From an uncultured Atopobiaceae bacterium (GTDB taxonomy: Bacteria > Actinomycetota > Coriobacteriia > Coriobacteriales > Atopobiaceae), in NCBI GenBank assembly GCA_947303905.1, contig CAMYZR010000144.1:1-5125 (forward strand): a DNA stretch of 5,125 nucleotides, written 5' to 3'. Made by a program: the position numbers and the translations under genes. A model generated the notes under the pieces. The model saw only the letters and a program-made list of their open reading frames with translations. It was not told where the DNA came from and made no database searches. Shown here piece by piece: positions 1-5,125 of this stretch; within the stretch, counting starts at the first letter, position 1, and every line of letters begins with the position of its first letter.

Positions 1-324
1 TCTGGCACACACCCAGTCGCCCACGGCCACGCGCGAGAAGTCACCCTTGGTCAGGCGCGTGGCAAACTCCGCCCTGAAGGTCGCGTCCTCGCACACGATG
101 GCCGGATAGCCTCGGTCAAGCCGCACCACACAACCCAGCACCAGCTCGCCGGCCGCATCGCCCGCCTCGGCACGCGCCGCCTCGAACGCGCTTTTCTGCG
201 CATCGCTTGCCCGCAGCTCGTCAAAGGCCGGCAGCTCCGTCAGAGAGGAAAGCGCCGGCAGGGAATCGACTGCCCTATTCGCACGCACCTCGCGCACGCG
301 GCGCGCCTTCGCCTTCTTTGCCAT
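1..324 (-). CDS. rsgA: Probable RsgA-type ribosome small-subunit GTPase, N-terminal part
   Basis: The first 108 codons are present and the rest lies beyond the left edge. The ATG at 324 is preceded, 5 nt away, by a strong AGGAGG. Residues 1-18 are very basic (MAKKAKARRVREVRANR), residues 19-57 form an acidic, probably helical linker, and residues 61-108 resemble the OB-fold that opens RsgA (YjeQ/YloQ): LVLGCVVRLDRGYPAIVCED, then a basic stretch, then VGDWV at 101-105, which matches the family's 'VGDxV' strand. RsgA is a circularly permuted GTPase that checks late 30S ribosome maturation in the cytoplasm. The GTPase motifs and zinc-binding tail would lie outside the window, so the name rests on the OB-fold pattern alone. 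Another OB-fold RNA-binding protein is possible. The gene starts 106 nt after the ATPase stop, behind a probable terminator, so it may have its own promoter. Confidence 0.6.
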   Translation of the reverse strand, partial: MAKKAKARRVREVRANRAVDSLPALSSLTELPAFDELRASDAQKSAFEAARAEAGDAAGELVLGCVVRLDRGYPAIVCEDATFRAEFATRLTKGDFSRVAVGDWVCAR

Positions 325-337
325 CGATACCTCCTCA
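325..337 (-). promoter_or_regulatory. Ribosome binding site of the rsgA-like gene
   Basis: The minus strand reads TGAGGAGGT over 337-329, with the AGGAGG core at 335-330 and a 5-nt spacer before the ATG at 324. This near-perfect Shine-Dalgarno sequence fixes the start of the left-edge gene. A TATTAT at 361-356 resembles a -10 box, but there is no convincing -35 box at normal spacing, so I do not call a promoter. Confidence 0.75.
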
Positions 338-360
338 CCGTGGCCCAGCACCTCCATAAT

Positions 361-404
361 AGCGGGCGGGCGGAGCCGCGACCCCAGTCGCAACCCCGCC
401 CGCT
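361..404 (-). terminator. Probable terminator after the calcium ATPase gene
   Basis: A perfect 10-bp inverted repeat (AGCGGGCGGG at 361-370, CCCGCCCGCT at 395-404) encloses 24 nt. On the minus strand that insert holds a second hairpin, GCGAC-tggg-GTCGC. The structure begins 27 nt after the ATPase stop codon. On the minus-strand transcript it is followed by AUUAU rather than a long U run, so termination may be partial. The stem is symmetrical, but no U run follows on the plus strand either. Confidence 0.55.
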
Positions 405-430
405 CGGAAGGCGTCTCTGTCAGGTGACGG

Positions 431-3085
<2,655 letters not shown>

Positions 3086-3099
3086 AGCTTCCTCCTGGG
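3086..3099 (-). promoter_or_regulatory. Ribosome binding site of the calcium ATPase gene
   Basis: The minus strand reads CCCAGGAGG over 3099-3091, followed by a 5-nt spacer (AAGCT) and the ATG at 3085. This is a strong Shine-Dalgarno sequence and supports the start. It is also one arm of a 9-nt perfect inverted repeat with 3147-3155. Confidence 0.8.
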
Positions 3100-3155
3100 T
3101 CTGAAATCCTTAAGCGGCCAGACAGAATGATTCCCGATCATAATTCCCCAGGAGG
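3091..3155 (-). promoter_or_regulatory. Possible Shine-Dalgarno-sequestering leader of the ATPase gene
   Basis: CCTCCTGGG at 3091-3099 and CCCAGGAGG at 3147-3155 (plus strand) are exact reverse complements. In a minus-strand leader RNA the upstream arm could pair over 9 bp with the whole Shine-Dalgarno region, enclosing 47 nt. The upstream arm can instead fold on itself as CCCC-UCCU-GGGG (3157-3146). The enclosed segment has a small hairpin, with AUGAU and AUCAU arms at 3141-3137 and 3131-3127. Two mutually exclusive pairings are what a translational switch needs. The element matters only if transcription starts upstream of about 3157, which the sequence does not settle. I did not recognise a known riboswitch class; in particular I did not see the yybP-ykoY manganese motif that can precede cation pumps. 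Confidence 0.35.
3127..3148. repeat. Short direct repeat ATGATTCCC / ATAATTCCC
   Basis: Two 9-nt copies matching at 8 of 9 positions start at 3127 and 3140, 13 bp apart, 38-59 bp before the ATPase start codon. On the minus strand they read GGGAATTAT and GGGAATCAT. The minus strand also shows TATGAT at 3142-3137, a 5-of-6 match to a -10 box but with no good -35 partner. The repeat could be a tandem regulator half-site or chance. Confidence 0.3.
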
Positions 3156-3178
3156 GGCAAGGGCTCATCAAGACTGCC

Positions 3179-3210
3179 AGAATAGGCCACCACGTACGTG
3201 TTGCTATTCT
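3179..3210. promoter_or_regulatory. 32-bp dyad, candidate operator before the ATPase gene
   Basis: Outer arms AGAATAG (3179-3185) and CTATTCT (3204-3210) are perfect reverse complements. They surround the perfect 10-bp palindrome CACGTACGTG (3191-3200), whose centre is offset by one base from that of the outer arms. Flanking bases CAC and TTG add near-symmetry. Nested dyads of this size between genes commonly bind dimeric repressors or activators. The site is 94-125 bp upstream of the ATPase start codon, in AT-richer DNA than the genes around it. There is no U run after it, so a terminator is unlikely. The cognate regulator is not in the window. Confidence 0.45.
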
Positions 3211-3220
3211 AACGCAACGC

Positions 3221-3251
3221 AAATGGGCACATGCGTCCATGCGGCGCATTT
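3221..3251. repeat. Imperfect dyad between the sialidase-like and ATPase genes
   Basis: Arms AAATG (3221-3225) and CATTT (3247-3251) bracket an inner imperfect inverted repeat: left arm AAATGgGCaCATG against right arm, reverse-complemented, AAATGcGCcgCATG. It lies 11 bp from the 32-bp dyad, away from the ATPase gene. It could be a second regulator site or part of the same control region. Its asymmetry makes it weaker than the neighbour. Confidence 0.25.
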
Positions 3252-3275
3252 GACGATTCTCTTACCTCGAAGGCG

Positions 3276-3316
3276 GGGGCCAGACGCCGGTCGGAGCAAC
3301 GCCAGCGTCTGGCCCC
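3276..3316 (-). terminator. Perfect 12-bp stem-loop after the sialidase-like gene
   Basis: GGGGCCAGACGC (3276-3287) and GCGTCTGGCCCC (3305-3316) are exact reverse complements around a 17-nt loop. The structure begins 13 nt beyond the stop codon of the sialidase-like gene. Neither strand has a U run after the stem, so this is a U-tract-less terminator or a 3'-end stability hairpin. Its position suggests that the sialidase-like transcript ends here and that the ATPase gene has separate control. Confidence 0.55.
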
Positions 3317-3329
3317 AGCTGCGGCTTCG

Positions 3330-4523
3330 TTACTTGGCAACCTCGCCGGAGGTGGGGTTGTAGACGCTCTCGCCACGGGTCTTGCCCATGACGTCCTCCT
3401 CGGAGAGGGTCACCCACTTGACGCCCTTGCGGGTCTCGTATGCGTAGGCAAGGTGAATCATGCCGTCAGCGGCCTGCATGATGCAGGGATACTCGTACTG
3501 CATGTTGTTGGACTTGTTCTCGTCGCCGACGAAGCCCTGGCCGCGCTCGATGTGACGGATCAGCGGGAAGGTCTTGCCGCCGTCCTCGGAGAGGGCGATG
3601 CTCACGGGGCAACGGAGTCCTGGCCATGCGCCACGGTTGGTGTAGCTGGCGGGGGCGCTGGAGTGGTTGTAGGTCACGGCAATGCGGCCGCTCTTGAGCT
3701 TGATGGCGCAGATGCCGGAGTTGTTGTTGGGCAGCACCGTCGGGACGGGCTCGGTCCAGGTGTCACCGTAGTCGAAGGACTCGCTGCGGTAGATCCAGTC
3801 GGCCTCGCGGGAGCGCATGAAGTTCACCAGATGGCCGTCCTCGAGCTCGACCACGGTGGGATGCACGCGGCCGGCCGAATTGGGAACCATCACCTGACGC
3901 CAGGTCTTGCCCTCGTCATCGGAGATCTGGAAGGCGGAGGGGTCGCCGGCGAGCGCGTTGGCGCTGTCGGTGCACAGCCAGTTGCCATAGATCCAGCGGC
4001 CGTTGGACAGGATCTGGATCGGCTGGCGCGAGAAGGTGCCCTCCTCGGGGAAGACGATCTCGGGCTCGCTCCAGGTCAGGCCGTCGTCCGTGGAGACCTG
4101 ACGCTTGACCTGTGCGGTGTACTGCATGTTGTCCTTGCCGGGCTGGCGACCCTGCTGGGAGGTGTACATGCACCAGATCTCGCCGTTGGGGGCGAGGAAC
4201 AGCGACGGGTTCTGGTCGGAGCGGTCGTCGTCATGCGAGATGTAGGTCGGCTCGCTCCACATGTCGGAGCCCTTCTCGAGGCGGGAGACCACGACGTTGA
4301 TGTCGGTGTCGCCCTCGTAGGTGCCGGCGAACCAGCAGCACAGGATGGTGCCCGCGGGGGTCTCAACCAGGCCAGGGCCGTGGGCCGTGGTCCAGGGGCC
4401 GGGGTTGATGAAGGCCTCGGTGATCTTCATCTCGGAGTCGTAGTAGACCTGTCCGTCGGGAGTCAGCCTGTTCAGGGTCTTGATTGCCATGTCCATTCCT
4501 TCCTCTTGCTTACGTACTTGCAT
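3330..4523 (-). CDS. Sialidase-family protein (Asp-box beta-propeller), apparently cytoplasmic
   Basis: The 397-aa product has four Asp boxes (S-x-D-x-G-x-T-W/F): STDDGLTW 144-151, SDDEGKTW 201-208, SFDYGDTW 249-256 and SEDGGKTF 312-319. A degenerate one ends at W89. With HGPGLVETPAGT (48-59), QNPSLF (104-109), HPTVVELEDG (221-230), PNNNSG (265-270) and YEYPCIMQAADG (343-354) this matches the BNR_2 type of sialidase-family six-bladed propeller. There is no signal peptide or anchor, so it should act in the cytoplasm. The RIP motif that carries the first substrate-binding Arg of classical GH33 sialidases is absent, so activity on sialic acid is not assured. Other glycoside hydrolase or lyase activity is possible. 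A NanQ-like gene just upstream supports a sialic acid role. Start choice is open: 4523 has AAGGA 4 nt upstream, whereas the in-frame ATGs at 4496 and 4490 follow GAGG or AAGGA at 5-6 nt and give 388 or 386 aa. Confidence 0.85.
   Translation of the reverse strand: MQVRKQEEGMDMAIKTLNRLTPDGQVYYDSEMKITEAFINPGPWTTAHGPGLVETPAGTILCCWFAGTYEGDTDINVVVSRLEKGSDMWSEPTYISHDDDRSDQNPSLFLAPNGEIWCMYTSQQGRQPGKDNMQYTAQVKRQVSTDDGLTWSEPEIVFPEEGTFSRQPIQILSNGRWIYGNWLCTDSANALAGDPSAFQISDDEGKTWRQVMVPNSAGRVHPTVVELEDGHLVNFMRSREADWIYRSESFDYGDTWTEPVPTVLPNNNSGICAIKLKSGRIAVTYNHSSAPASYTNRGAWPGLRCPVSIALSEDGGKTFPLIRHIERGQGFVGDENKSNNMQYEYPCIMQAADGMIHLAYAYETRKGVKWVTLSEEDVMGKTRGESVYNPTSGEVAK
4491..4505 (-). promoter_or_regulatory. 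Internal ribosome binding site competing for the sialidase-like start
   Basis: The minus strand reads GAGGAAGGA over 4505-4497. This places GAGG 5 nt before the ATG at 4496 and AAGGA 6 nt before the ATG at 4490. Both spacings are better than the AAGGA-to-ATG gap of 4 nt for the outer start at 4523. The outer start adds the polar segment MQVRKQEEG, which looks more like leader than conserved fold, so I favour 4490 or 4496. Confidence 0.5.
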
Positions 4524-4533
4524 CTATTCCTTT

Positions 4534-4570
4534 GCCCTCGCGGGCATGCCCATCTGGCGCGATCGCCAGA
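4534..4570 (-). promoter_or_regulatory. Hairpins between the yhcH-like and sialidase-like genes
   Basis: The 50-nt gap holds TCTGGCG-cgat-CGCCAGA (4553-4570, perfect 7-bp stem), the palindrome GGGCATGCCC (4542-4551) and GCCC-tcgc-GGGC (4534-4545). The last two overlap and exclude each other. The 7-bp hairpin starts 3 nt after the yhcH-like stop and has no U run, so it is more likely an intercistronic processing or stability element than a full terminator. The GCCC-GGGC stem abuts the AAAGGA that would serve the outer start of the next gene. Confidence 0.4.
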
Positions 4571-4573
4571 CTG

Positions 4574-5017
4574 TTACCTAACCGGAAGCTTCATGACCAC
4601 CTTGCGGTAGTGATGAGGCTCGTCTGTATGTGAGATGGCCTTGTGGCCGTCATGCGGGAACGCCGCCCAAAACATGCCCTCGCTCACGAGCATGTGATGC
4701 TCGCGGGAGCCGTCAAGGCGCTCCTTGTCGGTCTTCTCGTCGTAGGCGATGGCAGTCGTCAGGTCGCCGTACTCCTGCCACGCGATTTCCTCGGAGCCCT
4801 CGAGCACGAACTGCACGTCGATGAACTCTCGGTGCGCCTCGAAGGTGCCCTCCTCGAGCGGCATGGTCTCGCCCTCCTGCACCAGAAGGAACCCGCCCTC
4901 AAACTCATGCCTACCCACCGCAAGGCCCGATCCGTCGCCCATGGCGGCGAGCCCGTCCTCGAGGTGCGGAAGCATGACTGCGTAGTCGCGCACGTGCTTG
5001 ATGCTGTCAACGATCAT
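4574..5017 (-). CDS. YhcH/YjgK/YiaL-family protein, NanQ-like sugar anomerase
   Basis: The 147-aa length is typical for this family (DUF386, PF04074), a small cupin-like metal-binding fold. The hallmark FEAHREFIDVQFVLEG is at 59-74, with Glu60 and His62 as likely metal ligands. MFWAAFPHDGHKA (115-127) supplies a further conserved Asp/His pair, Asp123 and His125. The usual closing strand, RKVVMKLPV, is at 138-146. Family member NanQ (YhcH) of E. coli speeds anomer conversion of N-acetylneuraminate in the cytoplasm. Others (YiaL, EbgC) sit in unrelated sugar operons, so the substrate is not fixed by sequence. The sialidase-like gene starts 50 nt downstream, or 77-83 nt if an inner start is used, which favours sialic acid. 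The ATG follows AGGGGAGG with a 5-nt spacer. It lies 26 nt after the preceding gene, consistent with cotranscription. Confidence 0.85.
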   Translation of the reverse strand: MIVDSIKHVRDYAVMLPHLEDGLAAMGDGSGLAVGRHEFEGGFLLVQEGETMPLEEGTFEAHREFIDVQFVLEGSEEIAWQEYGDLTTAIAYDEKTDKERLDGSREHHMLVSEGMFWAAFPHDGHKAISHTDEPHHYRKVVMKLPVR

Positions 5018-5030
5018 CGTTGCCTCCCCT
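5018..5030 (-). promoter_or_regulatory. Ribosome binding site of the yhcH-like gene
   Basis: The minus strand reads AGGGGAGG at 5030-5023, 5 nt before the ATG at 5017. It lies wholly within the 26-nt gap after the preceding gene, leaving little room for a separate promoter. Confidence 0.75.
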
Positions 5031-5043
5031 CTCCGTAGAAGCT

Positions 5044-5125
5044 CTATCCAAGGTGCGTCAGGCTGCCGTCAGCCTCGCGCGCCCAAACCTTGACGTAGTC
5101 CCAGCCGAGGGCAATCGCACGCGGG
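5044..5125 (-). CDS. C-terminal end of an unidentified protein
   Basis: An open frame enters from the right edge and gives 26 residues, including GWDYVKVWAREADGSLTHLG, then TAG at 5046-5044. The frame is called coding because it has ordinary residue composition, ends just before a strong ribosome binding site and shares strand and spacing with the yhcH-like gene. The other minus frames here look less protein-like. I do not recognise the family from so short a tail. Context suggests a sugar-catabolism enzyme or transporter subunit of the same operon, but that is only inference. Confidence 0.5.
   Translation of the reverse strand, partial: PRAIALGWDYVKVWAREADGSLTHLG

Noticed and set aside
356..393. 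Promoter of the rsgA-like gene with TTGCGA and TATTAT
   Set aside because: The spacing is about 26 nt and the -35-like sequence lies inside the terminator hairpin, so the match is probably chance.
3137..3175. Sigma-70-like promoter with TTGATG and TATGAT on the minus strand
   Set aside because: The two hexamers are 23 nt apart, too far for a normal promoter, and no better -35 lies 16-18 nt upstream of TATGAT.
3086..3240. yybP-ykoY-type manganese riboswitch before the cation ATPase
   Set aside because: The conserved loop sequences of that class were not found by eye in the minus-strand leader. Only the anti-SD pairing is supported.
3127..3363. 78-codon plus-strand frame across the intergenic gap
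   Set aside because: It has no Shine-Dalgarno sequence at normal spacing, a Cys/Arg/Pro-rich translation with no recognisable motif, and it runs through the terminator stem and into the antisense of the sialidase-like gene.
4559..4566. GCGATCGC palindrome as a repeated genomic motif
   Set aside because: Only one copy is seen in the window and it is part of the 7-bp intercistronic hairpin; no evidence of a dispersed repeat.
3231..4610. 459-codon open frame on the plus strand opposite the sialidase-like gene
   Set aside because: Again in exact codon register with the real gene, with the same skewed composition, explained by avoidance of TTA, CTA and TCA codons.

Overview
The window is a high-GC stretch in which every supported gene lies on the minus strand. 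It therefore reads right to left: an unidentified gene tail, a YhcH/NanQ-family gene, a sialidase-family gene, a P-type calcium ATPase gene, and the 5' part of an rsgA-like gene that runs off the left edge. Strong GGAGG-type ribosome binding sites, G/C-ending codons and the protein style suggest an anaerobic gut actinobacterium of the Coriobacteriia (Collinsella/Olsenella type). That assignment is inferred from sequence flavour, not from a marker gene.

Right part (about 3276-5125). The last 26 codons of an unidentified protein are followed after 26 nt by a 147-aa YhcH/YjgK/YiaL-family protein (family member NanQ is a sialic acid anomerase). After a short hairpin-rich gap comes a sialidase-family beta-propeller of about 386-397 aa with four Asp boxes and no signal peptide. 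Spacing and shared strand suggest one transcript for cytoplasmic processing of sialic acid or a related sugar acid. A 12-bp perfect stem just after the sialidase-like gene probably closes the unit.

Middle intergenic region (3086-3329). No gene is supported here. It holds the stem-loop above, two dyad-symmetric sequences that look like operators (3179-3210 and 3221-3251), a short direct repeat, and a 9-nt segment exactly complementary to the Shine-Dalgarno region of the ATPase gene. The last could hide the ribosome binding site if it is transcribed.

Left part (1-3085). The 884-aa ATPase has all core catalytic motifs and the membrane residues that make both calcium sites in SERCA pumps. It is expected to export calcium from the cytoplasm. 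A two-part GC-rich hairpin at 361-404 follows it, and then a new gene starts whose first 108 codons look like the basic tail and OB-fold of the ribosome-assembly GTPase RsgA.

No mobile element, CRISPR array, tRNA or rRNA was seen. The most unusual material is the regulatory DNA before the ATPase gene and the pairing of a non-canonical, apparently cytoplasmic sialidase-like protein with a NanQ-like protein. I do not see clear evidence of a wholly new system.
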